DNA of 64,000 bases from Paramecium tetraurelia (taxonomy: Eukaryota > Ciliophora > Oligohymenophorea > Peniculida > Parameciidae): the NCBI RefSeq assembly GCF_000165425.1, contig NW_001799599.1, positions 66,715-130,714 of the forward strand. Reading direction: 5' to 3'. The notes beneath the pieces are model-generated. The model was given only the letters and a program-made list of their open reading frames with translations. It did not search any database and was not told the DNA's origin. Position numbers and translations under genes: made by a program. The first letter of the stretch is position 1. Each line of letters begins with the position of its first letter. Below are positions 36,609 to 49,543 of this stretch, one piece after another.

Positions 36609-39600
36609 ATGCAATAAATCACACCTGAGTTTATTATGTTATGCTTAGTTACATAAGAGGATTACAAAAATGCTCGCGCAATTAAATAGGCTGTGTAAGA
36701 CAATTAGGAACCAATATTTGAAATAATTTGCACCACCATTAAAGAAGTCCTAAAATGGGACAATAATCGAAACGTACATGCTCCATTAGCCAGGTTATTA
36801 GCATTGAGAGTATAATATGATTCTATTCTTATAGTTGAGTAAGGATCTAATTGATATTTCCAATATGAGATTTATAAATAAATTTGAAGATATCACATTA
36901 GATTCCTTAAGATTTTATGCAGAGTTTGGGGGTCCTCTTAATGACCAAAATAGGGGATTCAATTTATTTGGAGAAAATCTGGGTACTCAAAATAGTTATT
37001 CTAGAAAAGGATACCAGATCATATGGAACATCATTAGTTAGGCTAGCCATGGAATGTATAAAGGCATGGGCTCTGTTTTTTCCTTAATATCCTTAAGGAG
37101 GACCAACTAAATTCATTCAATTATATATGGATTTAGAAAGAAAGGGATATAAATTCATAAATTGGACTTACTATAAGCCAGAATTTATTAATTAGCATAC
37201 AAGTCCAGATTTTCCTCGCACAGTAGATCTTCTAAAATCAAATGGTGGAAATGGTCAAAATGTTGTTAACACAGGCGGGATTTAACCAATGAAATAAGCA
37301 TCTTCTAATCAGCCACCCTAAACTTAATAACTTGGAAACATTCAAAATTAAACTCCAGGTTAAGCTACTCCAGGTAATCCAAAAGTTGGTATTGTGAAAA
37401 AATCATCTCTTGTTATTGATAGATGCAGAAAATTGATAGATGAAGTTGGAGATATATGTTCGCATAATTTACTTTGCGATCCCTAACTGTTTCATGATTT
37501 AAGGAGTGAAGTTATGGCTAAAACCTAGGAAATGGATATAATGGTTAATGAACTTATAGACTATGATGAGGAGGACTTGGCAGGCGAAGTCATGTTGGAG
37601 ATGGATAATTTGTAAACCTTGGAAAAAGACTTGGGTTCTCTTAATATATAGACTAATGCAGAGTTCAGAAAGAAATACATGAAAAATAAACCCGATTATG
37701 CGGCATAAAAAAAAATAATAGAAGATGAAAAGGAAAGATAGAGATTATTAGATTAGGCAAAATAACAATAATTAATAATAGATGAGCAATAAAAAGTTAT
37801 TGAAAATGACAGGAAGGAACAAGAAAGACTAAGAAAATTAAAGGAAGAGTCAGAGCGTTTAGAGGAAGAGAGAAAAAAAAAAGAGGAGTAACAGCGTTAA
37901 GAGGAAGAGAGAAAAAAAAAAGAGGAGTAGGATCGTTAAAATGAAGAGAGAAAAAGAAAAGAGGAGTAAGATCGTTAAAATGAAGAGAAAAGAAGAAAGG
38001 AATAAGAAGATTAAAGATTATAAGAAGAAGAGAAGAAAAACCGAGAGCTAAAAAAACGATAGGAAGATGAGGCGAGGGAGAAAAAAAGAATTTAGGATTT
38101 AGAGGAGCAAAAGAAATTGAAATAAATCTAGGAGGAGGAAGAGAGGTAAAAAAAGTTGCAATAATAAGAGGAAGATCAAAAAAAATAAAGAGAATAAGAA
38201 GAAGAATAAAAGAGAATTCATTAAGAACAAAATTAACAAAAACAATAGTAACAAATCGTATTGGATAACAGTGACAGCAAAAAAGCTCAAGAATTAATTG
38301 GAGCTACCAAAATTTAGAATTCTTCAATCTCTTAAGGAGAATAAATATTTATCACTAATTAATTTTAACCTCCAGTTGATCAATCTAAAGTTCAAATGAA
38401 AAATTTAAAACCTATCAGTCAATCTAGTTTGGGATTGAAACCTCAGCCGTAATACCAAAAAATAAAAGGTGATGTAAGTGGAGCCCCTGATTTGATATAA
38501 GAAAATCATCAATAGATTAACTAGTTTGATATGAAATAATTGGAAATCTTATAGCAATAAGTGGAAAATTTACAAAGAGATAAGGGATAATTACAAAAAC
38601 AATTAGAAGATGAAGAAAACAGAAATAAAAAGTTGAAGGAAGATGTGTATTCATTAAATGGAGGTGGTAATAGAATATAAGAAGACTTAAGAAGTCTGCA
38701 AACAAAATTTGATTAACTTTAATAAGAAAAAGTATTAATTTAGAATCAACTTTAACAAAATCAATAACAATTTAATGAATATAAATTGAATTCTGAAAGG
38801 TTGAAACAATAACAAAAAGATTAAAATGATTTAGAGCTAAATAATTATAAAATAGAAAGACAACATTTATTTTCAGAAAAATAAGCATTAATAAGATAAT
38901 TAGAGTAAAACAAGGCTTAATAAGCCAATCATGGTGAGATTTAAGATAAATAATTTCAAAATGAGTAGTTGATAGCCTAACAGAAAAGAGAAATAGAAAC
39001 CTTAAAATTAGATAAAGAAATTCTGTAAAAAAGTCTGTAAAAAGAAATTGATTTAAGCAAAATCAAGCTTAATGATTAATAAACCTTTTCAGATACTCTG
39101 AATAATTAATTAAATCTTTATAAGACTTAATTGGAAAAAAGCTAAAAGGATTATTTAATCCTATAGGAAAGTTAAAAGAAGTCTAATGATGAACTTTTGT
39201 AATAAGTATTTGAGGCTAGAAAGGAAAATTTAAGTACCAAACAATAGTTAAACTCAATTTAATTATAACTTAGTGATAAAGAAGCAGAATAAAAACAATT
39301 ATAATAAAGTTATTAAGCTGCTTAAAAAGAAAATTAACAACTAAAGAGAAATCTAGAGGCTGCTTAATAATAAATTGATCAATTTATCCAAAAGAATATG
39401 GACAATAGAAGTTCAACTCTTTTACAATAAAAATTGCAATAGAAATTAGATGAGATTGATAAGTTAAAGGAAGATCATAAAATTGCTTTGAAAGAGAAAG
39501 ATGAATATTATAAATAAAGAATAGACGATCTTACCTAGGATAGATAAAAATTGTAAAAAGATGTCTTTGAATTGCAATAATAGGCATAATAGAATCAGTT

Positions 39601-40835
39601 GGCCGCTATTGAGGCAATCTAAAAATAGGCTTAGCTATAATTAAAGATTCCTTCAAAGAATCATACAAAATCTTAAGTTTCTGAACTAGAATCTATTTAA
39701 CAATAATAAATCAATTAGCAAATAGAGATCTCTGAAGTTAAAGCAAATGCAAATCATTCAATAAAAGAAGTGAATGCAGGCCTTGATAATAATCCGATCG
39801 TGTAAATTTAGTGTCCCATAGCTGTGTTCAAGCATTTTCCAAAAAATAGAAAATTCTATCCTGAATAAGTACCTTAAAAGCCAAAAAATATTAATCCTGA
39901 AAGTTTAGACCTAATATTCCCTTACAGCAGTCCTGAAGATTACTTTAATAACAAACCATAGAAATCAAGAAAAGGTAAGGTGATTTAATAGAATTAAAAT
40001 TTTGATGATATTTCTCATTTGAACAGAGATAATGTGACCTTTTTCAAACAGCGATGTTTAGGATCTTAAGGCATTTTGTATGAAGATTATGGGATACAGT
40101 TTGGATTATTGTATTAAACTCAAGTTGCATAGAATAAAACATATTTTACATATGGATTATATGTATCAAATAGTTAGGGAGCTAAACAGGATTTCACGGT
40201 GTAATTTTTGGAAGTTGAAAGTAAAAATTATAATGATATCTATTTTAGAATTCTAACAATTTTGGGCGTCCCCCTTAGAATTTTCAAAAACTTTAGATGA
40301 AGATTCTAACGAGTTAATAGAGATATTGATTGGATCGAATAAGATTCCTTATTAAATTTTGACATTGTAAATTTCTCACTTTGAGACCCATCCATTCTAA
40401 ATTTACATTCCAAATCACATCTGCTAATAGATAATTTATAGAGAAATCAAGGTGAGTGAATTTAAGAATAAATGGAAATCGCAGATATCTAATTAAATTC
40501 GAACACCATTGCTTAATTTAAATAAAGGAGTGATGAAAGATATTTATAACTTCTAAAAGTAAATGCCAAAAACAATAATTTTAAATAACAACAAAATTAA
40601 TGATTTTGAAATGGGAATAGATGAAATAAAATTGGGAGGTTTAGGATATGTTTTAGACATTTCATTTTTAATAAAGGTATAAAAATCTATTAATATATTT
40701 TAGTTTGAAATTTTACCAAATGATAAAATCTGCATTTATCTATCTTTTGAATCTAAATTCACCACAAAAAGACAGATACTTGAACAAATATTAAATGGAT
40801 ATGCATTTATATTAGGAGATGGCAAAAGCTTATGA
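36609..40835 (+). CDS. VHS-GAT-like / long coiled coil / adaptin-appendage protein
   Basis: 1374 residues; introns 36810-36834, 36983-37004, 40221-40248 and 40677-40703. Residues 1-190 resemble a VHS domain (EDYKNARAIKQAVQ; TTIKEVLKWDNNRNVHAPLA; LVRLAMECIKAWALFFP). Residues 260-340 form a GAT-like helical bundle (DRCRKLIDEVGDICSHNLL; MDIMVNELIDYDEEDLAGEV). About 700 residues of Q/K/E-rich coiled coil follow, encoded largely with TAA. The C-terminus has a beta-sandwich like adaptin ears (GILYEDYGIQFGLLYQ), then FKNKWKS and FEILPNDKICIYLSF, as in the platform subdomain of AP-2 alpha. The order matches GGA/TOM1-type clathrin adaptors, but the ear looks two-lobed. The ATG at 36609 was chosen because it opens the frame. 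Confidence 0.7.
37862..37990 (+). repeat. Tandem 39-bp (13-residue) repeats in the coiled coil
   Basis: At least three consecutive 39-bp units encode EEERKKKEEQQRQ, EEERKKKEEQDRQ and NEERKRKEEQDRQ, and a fourth degenerate unit follows. Recent local expansion of a charged coiled-coil segment is likely, and copy number could vary between strains. Confidence 0.85.
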
Positions 40836-40987
40836 TTAATTATATTCATTTAAAAAGTATTATAAATAATTTGGTCTAAAATAGAAATTTTATTTGGAAA
40901 TATGAATTAAATATAATATAAATCATTTGGAAAACAGCTATTATAAGATGGAAATTACAAAAAATATAATATTAGATAAAGAAAAAA

Positions 40988-41883
40988 TCAATTAAGAATA
41001 GAATTTGGTACGAGAGCATTAAAAAAATCTAATGGAAATTTAGATTTGCCATTTTTAGGAATGATTAACTTATTAGACTGCCTTGTATTAATTTTAGAAT
41101 TCCCTACTCTACTTTATTCAGCGAATTTCTTTTTTAAATCTTGTGTAGACAAACAAAGTAAATCTAAAATTCTCTCTTTAGTTTATTGATTTAAAACAGG
41201 GATTTCTTTGTTTTTCTTATTTTCTTTGGTTTCTAAAAAAAATTAACTATCTTGATCTAGTTCAATAAAGTTTTCAGTCTTTTTGTCTATTTTTTTTATA
41301 CTGCTAACAATTTTGTCTCCCAATAATGAAGCAAATTTATCCCTGGGTTCTTATGGGATTGATTATTTATGAAGACGAAATAAAATATCTTGGGACTCAT
41401 CTTATTTAGAAATGGAATGTTGAGCGATTTCATTAGGCTCTGTTTTCATTTTAATTAATGGAGTAAAATTTTTTCTTCTATCAGTTCGCAACTTAATATT
41501 ATTGATGTGTTAACTCTACTGTTTTTTAATGGGTATTATATTAGAACTTTAATCATCGGATTTGATTCTCCTAGTAGTTGGTAGTTTGTATACTGAAACA
41601 TCACTTATAATTTTATATTTTGATAAGGATCCGTCATGTAATGGCGAATATAGAGTTGGAATACGTTTAACGGGATTGACGCGATGCCTCCATATGTATA
41701 ATAGAATTACATATCTTTGAAATGTGTAGGTGAACTTAATGGATGAGCAAGATTGGGCGTTTTCCTTCGAACTCCCTAACTGTTCGAAGGGGTATCTTCT
41801 TTATTAAGAAAGCTTATCTTATTTGTGGAGTGGCGAGACGAAAGGTTAGGAGGTCTTATGAAATATGGTTGTTGTTGTCTCAT
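40988..41883 (-). CDS. Hypothetical basic low-complexity protein
   Basis: 290 residues with one 23-nt intron (41688-41710). The protein is rich in S, K, R, N and Q with no recognised domain (IRPPNLSSRHSTNKISF; HRVNPVKRIPTLYSPLHDG; KFASLLGDKIVSSIKKIDKK). An alternative unspliced frame starting at 42115 is longer but less protein-like and would overlap the divergent gene at 41912. Only 28 bp separate the two divergent ATGs. Confidence 0.55.
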
Positions 41884-41911
41884 TTATATTGGAAATAAAT
41901 AAAATATAATA

Positions 41912-43713
41912 ATGAGGTTTCTGATAGTAAATGGGTTCAATGCATCTGCATCTTGTGCAAAAGCATTTGAATATTTTAGGAACAGCATTTAATGTGTATA
42001 TAATAACATTAGATTTAGATGATATCGAAATAGAGGGAAGTAGCAGATACTGAATGTGAGTATCATTTTCGAGATCGACATTCTTTGGATGATTTCCTTT
42101 ATGAACCGGAGACAAGTTTGATCAGAATGGAATATGGATAGAAATTTAATTCAATTGATATTGTGTTCATTATCGCTTCTCCGAATTCAAAACCTTGGAA
42201 TCCAAATATGAGAAAGGTATAAATACACATAAATATCGAGATAATAACCTTGATCAGGATGTGTTTGAAGACCAAAAAGTTATTATTCTCAACTTCATTT
42301 GGAGCTTAGGCTATAGCTTACCTTTGTTCAACAAATTTCTCTTTGGTAACCAAATAAATTCTATTCAAAAGCATGCTTCCATTACGAACAATCACGGGGA
42401 AGGTTGTAAATTGGTAGATTTTCCAAAATACACTCTACAGGCATTGAAGAATGGTCCGAATGAATACTTCTTGGATTCGACCACAGGAGATCTATATCTG
42501 TACAGCAAAGTGACTGATGAATGGTTGCCAAAAGCGAACATTGGTTTGCATAATAGGAGAGATGCTATGGAATATCAGTCGATTGGTAAGTACATTGTGA
42601 AATCACCAACTTATAAACCTAAATAGAATATGTTGGCAAATCAAAATGAAATGATCTGTTAAATAAAAAAGCAGTTCTTGCATCATTGGTTATTTAGAGG
42701 TGTAGCTATGGAATTTGCAATCACCTCTTGCAATTAATGGGACATTCATGCAATCACGTTCACAAATCCAGAGAAAGTATGTTATTGAAGTGAATAAATT
42801 AGAAATTCAATTCATTAGCAGAGCACAATCTGAGAGGACCCTTAATCATTGAGAGTGACAATATAATAGCAACTATGTTTGAGTTGGAACCAAAGCAAAA
42901 AGATACTGTTAAAATATTGTAGAATTTTATTGACAATGCAGTGAAATTGATTAGATTCAATAACAGTTATAATCTTATTAGCATTACTAATGAGAAGTAC
43001 TTTTCGGGAAATAAAGGATTGGACAACATCGAGATTATACTTCAGTAGAAAAAGAAGATAGGCAATTTGAATCCTGAAGATCTGTTGAAGAGATAATAAA
43101 AGAATTTCATGCTAGAATATCGGAAATTACTGAACACTGCCATCCAAGAGACTGAGAGAGACAAGATATTTCATGTTGGATTCTCAGTCAAAAAGGATAG
43201 ATTACCAGAGTATTACTCTATTAATATAGTTTTGTATAGCAAAATAATATCTAAGAGAAGAATTATAAAGTGGTGAGACGCAAATCATTTCAAGTCAAGA
43301 AGGCTCAATTCTTAAGATAACAGAGTTAGATTAATGTTGGTGGAGATGATGATTTCTAAATGAAGGATTTGCAAGATGAGGCTCAAAAAAAACCATTGCC
43401 TTTCTAACGTGTTATTGCTACTGCAAATAACAGTAAGAGATTGAATTCAAAAAAATATTCAAATCCCAAAACACCCAACACCATAGAGAAGGAGGACTAT
43501 GAAATTTAGGAGTTCGAAATTAAGTGGATGAGTCAAACAGGAGTAAGGAAAATACTCCATCCGACTTTGGAAGATGAATTCTTAGGATCAAATAAGACAT
43601 GGGTCCCAGGATTCCTTTCCAAGGATAAATTGAAGAGCAATAGCATTGTTTAAAGTTAAAGAGGACAGCACAATTAGAATAATAGATTTCACACAGACTC
43701 CCTTGTCGGTTGA
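41912..43713 (+). CDS. Conserved-looking protein of unknown function
   Basis: 557 residues; introns 41996-42018, 42217-42240, 42346-42371, 42777-42802 and 43229-43257, whose removal gives an exact reading frame. It starts MRFLIVNGFNASASCAKAFE, then FRDRHSLDDFLYEPETS and FNSIDIVFIIASPNSKPWNP, then KKLLFSTSFGAQAIAYLCST. The dense, non-repetitive pattern suggests a conserved globular domain in the first 300 residues. The middle contains YFLDSTTGDLYLYSKVTDEW. The C-terminal third is basic and looser. No family name could be assigned with confidence; such proteins in ciliates are often ciliary, but that is only a guess. Confidence 0.75.
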
Positions 43714-43750
43714 TAAAAATTATTATTCAAAAATATATAATTTATTTTTT

Positions 43751-45681
<1,931 letters not shown>

Positions 45682-45706
45682 TTATTTTAATTTTATACCT
45701 ATGTAA

Positions 45707-47476
45707 TCAATCAATTCTTTGTAATGCTTCAATATAAGCTAATGTTAATCTTTTGGCTAATTCCTCATTCTATAATTTCTTTATAATTACCGAGGCCTTC
45801 CCTTCTTCATCTAAAGTGATCTTAAATATTTAGAAATTATTACTCTGCAAATAAATGCGTTTTTATTTAAACTTCCAGATAACAATAATTAATTCTTAAC
45901 TTTATAATTTATAGAATATTGAATGCATTTTTACACATCTTCCAATCCATTTGGGAATACTTCAGAGTCAAATGAAAACTGTTTGGAAATTAAAACTTTA
46001 GGGATATTTTGATATTCCTTCACCAACTCTTATTCTATTGCATAATTATAAGTGACAATATTTGTGAGTTTCAAATAAAAAGTAATTATTTCTGGGAAAC
46101 CTTATTACCAATCAATATTTATCTCAACTTCAATATCGTTCTGAGTAAGCAAAGATTTATCGATGTTTCTAAGTTCTAATCTGATCTGTTATTCTGGTTC
46201 CAGGTTATTATTTTCCTTTAAGTTAGGATAAATACATTCTAAGATATTAATATTATTACAACGATCTTCGCATTTAATTTAGACTTATAAATCCTTCATA
46301 GGTTTTTCAATACATTTCAAATATATAGCAACGTCAATGGTATTGTCATATATTTTTTATTGTCTGGCTAGTAAGAAATTCTCTTGAACATGAAAGACCC
46401 CTTATCCATCTAATAGTCTTCGCTTTTTTTGTGGGTATGATGTATCAATTGAAACTAAGGGTATATCTTCATATTATTTTTTGATGGGAAATTTTTCGCC
46501 ATCAAAGTTAAACATAGAATCAAAAATGTCTTTATTATTTTGAGAAGAGCCTAACATTCTAGAGGTATGAGATTAATCAGAATCAGCTGTTTTTGGTTGA
46601 CTAGAAATTGAATTGTCTAATTGTTATAATTCCTTCTTTCTCTTAGAAACCAATGTATCCAGCTATTCCAACTCTTTTTTCCTCTCACTAATTTATTTGT
46701 TAAGATTATCCAATATTTATTTACCCTCCTATTTATTTTCAGCCTCTAGTTAATGATCTTATATTACTTAATCATTATTTATAATTTATGGCTTATTATC
46801 TTAATGAATTTCCTTTTAAAAAGTGTTATTTACTTTATTATCATTAGAATTAGATTAAGTCTCTGGTTCCTCATCAGACACAAAGTCTGAGACTAAATTT
46901 TATCTCTTCCATTTATCCTTAATAAATTTGTAATTCTTATCTACATAAAAATTTTGTTTAAGGTAAGTATATTGATTCTTTTTAGTTATAACAATTGCAT
47001 TTTCTTTTTGTTATTTTTTATATATTTAGTACTCACTCAAAAATTTAGAAGTCGAGTAATCTGATGTTTGCGGATATGCATGAGCCCAAAAACTAAGCAA
47101 CTCTTTACATAAAATAACAGAAGATAGAATAAATTATTATGCTTTTGGTTCAAGCTCTTTGGAATAATTTTAATTATTGAATATGTAGCTTCTAATTGAA
47201 GGTAGGACTATATTTTAGAAATGAGCAAATAGGAATTCTTCATTCTTTTTTAGAGTAAGTCTAAAACACAGCTAAAGCAAATCAAATAAATAGTACTTTG
47301 ACCATAGAAAATTGAGATATGTATCTCTATTTGTCATTGTCTAAGGATTATTAAATACTGAGACATAAATCACTGAAATTGCCTTTCATATTATTTAGTA
47401 CTATTCTTTCACATTCATTGTAGCCATTAAATTCTTAATCTAAATTGCTCTCTCTATACTGTTTTAATTTCTCCAT
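45707..47476 (-). CDS. VHS-like / coiled-coil / adaptin-appendage protein, short paralogue
   Basis: 570 residues; introns 47325-47358 (34 nt) and 45821-45843. The N-terminal 150 residues form a helical VHS-like domain (NECERIVLNNMKGNFSDLCL; YYLFDLLQLCFRLTLKKNEE; SVILCKELLSFWAHAYP). A short coiled coil follows (LNKQISERKKELEQLDTLVS), then a C-terminal region of appendage type (IYDNTIDVAIYLKCIEKPM; LRNIDKSLLTQNDIEVEI; ending KRLTLAYIEALQRID). The same order of parts as 36609-40835, but with a coiled coil about ten times shorter. It lies directly downstream of the CDPK-like gene at 47535-49179. Assignment of the ear is by pattern and less certain than in the long paralogue. Confidence 0.6.
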
Positions 47477-47534
47477 ATTATTAAAATAATTAATACAATA
47501 GTATATAATAAATATAGAAATACAGATAGAATTA

Positions 47535-49179
47535 TCAGAGCGCATCAAACATCAATTGTTGAAACTGCTTGAAATTTATCTAAAATAAGTGACTATAATA
47601 CTTACTTAATTATTTTCATAGGCAGAAAATTATTATTTCAACTATTGTTTTTTATTATGATACAAAGAGCACATTTTGGATAACGAAATGAATCCTTCTA
47701 CATCTGAAAGTAGTTTGAAAGCTTCTTTTAAATTGTCTTCCGTGATTAATGTCTCTTTATTTATTACTCCAATCAAAAATTCTTAAAAGTCGATTTCCCC
47801 GTTTTTATTAATATCAATCCACTTGAAGACTTTATCCACATGTTCCTTAACCTCTTGAGGACTACTGAAATGCTTGATATACGCAGTGGTGAGATCTTAT
47901 TTGCTGATTTTGCCATCATGATTCACATCAAATTATCCAAAAAGTTGATAAAAGAATTGCTCCTAATCAGCTGAAAAGGTTGAAATCATAAACTGCAAGA
48001 AACAGCACTATAGAAAATTCAAAGGATGATTGTTTTCTAATTGTTAGACTATTTATTTCTATTCTTCATGCTGATTCTCTATAAAGTGTTTTAGCCAATG
48101 ATCATTTAATGCTTCAGTTAATTTAATTCTTTTTGAAGGATTAATTTAGAGGAATCCTTTAATAAAATTCACCGATTCAGCTGGTAAACATTTGGTTTCT
48201 AAATTCTCTTGTAGTGAATATTTTCGTATCTCCTCAAATACCTCTTCTTTGTTGTTACCTTAGAATGGGAATTGGCCAGACAACATTTAGAAGAGAATAA
48301 CTCCGATACTCCAAACATCTCTTTCTCGAGTGAAAAGGTCAGGAAATTTTATAGCTTCAGGTGCCATGTATTAAAAGATTTGTTTTTCTGAAATATAGGA
48401 TTTTAAGTAAATAGGTTTAAAATCGACTAATTTAATGTAGTTCGAATTTGATTAATTGCACCTTTGGAAGGAAGCCAATGTTAATGCACCGTGATTTACT
48501 TCTTTTTGGTGGAGGTGTTTGACGACTTCTATGATTTATTTCAAAATCAGGGCTGCTTATTATTGAGTGTAGACTGAATTATGCAGGTTTTAGGATAATA
48601 TCGCCCCGTTGCAGAAATCATGTATTATTTGATAATTATTACTATCCTAAAATATTTCGAAAATTCTTATTAAATTAGGATGGTTCTATATTAGGATAAA
48701 CTAAATACTAGTTAGGTTTAGATTATGGATTCCATGAGTTAATCTCCTTGTTCTGTTTTTCTAATCATTTCAGCCACCATTATTCTCCCACTGAGATTAT
48801 GTTAGACGACGACAATTTGGTCATTCTATTTTAATCTATAGTGAAATTGATCTTTGTTTAGCATCGTGTAGTGTTTCGAAAATTGGGTATGTTTTATTGA
48901 TACCCAAGTTTTGAGAGTTCCACCCAAACCTGAATTTTCAACGATCTAATCAGCCCAAAACATACGCTTGGGTTGACGAGTAGAGGGTGTAGCAGCAAAC
49001 TTAGACAATATTTACTTTGGAGAGGAGGCCGTTGGTTTGATGCATTTAATGGTTTTTTCAGATTTAACTAGTCTTTGAATATCCAGTGACTATTCATTTG
49101 GAGGGGATTATTTAGCTTGTTGTTCATTCTGTTCTGTGATTTTTAGGTTATGTTAATGTTTAGCTGAACAGATTCCCAT
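47535..49179 (-). CDS. CDPK-like pseudokinase with two EF hands, copy 5
   Basis: 531 residues; introns 48686-48708 and 47580-47605. It starts MGICSAK (myristoylation and palmitoylation type). A strand-rich stretch (KHYTMLNKDQFHYRLKQNDQ; VVVQHNLSGRIMVAEMI) occupies the N-lobe. HRD is HGA (VNHGALTLASF), DFG is DFK, and the lysine position is VAEM. MAPEAIKFPD and RERDVWSIGVILFQMLSGQFP are well kept. EF loops DVNHDGKISKQD and DINKNGEIDFQE look functional. The intron before NHPNLIRIFE is at the shared position. It is inverted relative to copies 1-4 and head-to-tail with the short VHS-appendage gene. Confidence 0.9.
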
Positions 49180-49543
49180 ATTTAAATTAATATTTTATGT
49201 TCTATATCATCAGTTTATTTAAGAAAACTTTAGTGTTGGTAGCAGATAAATGGGGAGAGTGTCTAAATGCGAAGAGAGGAGGGTGGGAATCGAGAGTATT
49301 TTCTAAAGAAGTGAATAATTTAAATGGTTATTTGATATGAAATTAAATTAATAATGATCATGTAAGTAATGTACGAAATGAAGATTAAAAATTAGAATAA
49401 AATAAGAATTCTTCATGATCTAGAATATACTTATATGACGATGATTTGTTTGTTTAAAAGTCTTTGATTTTTATTAGATTTCTAATGATACACACCTATT
49501 TATTTGTGTGTATTATGTATTATAATCGGTGATATTTAATTAA
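49180..49543. other. Divergent intergenic region, no gene seen
   Basis: This separates the divergent starts of the CDPK-like copy 5 and the ubiquitin protease. It is AT-rich with no long frame and presumably holds both promoters. Confidence 0.5.

Noticed and set aside
41846-42115. Minus-strand frame starting at 42115, upstream of the hypothetical gene
   Set aside because: It joins the downstream frame but overlaps the divergent gene at 41912. The start at 41883 with a 23-nt intron gives a more protein-like N-terminus.
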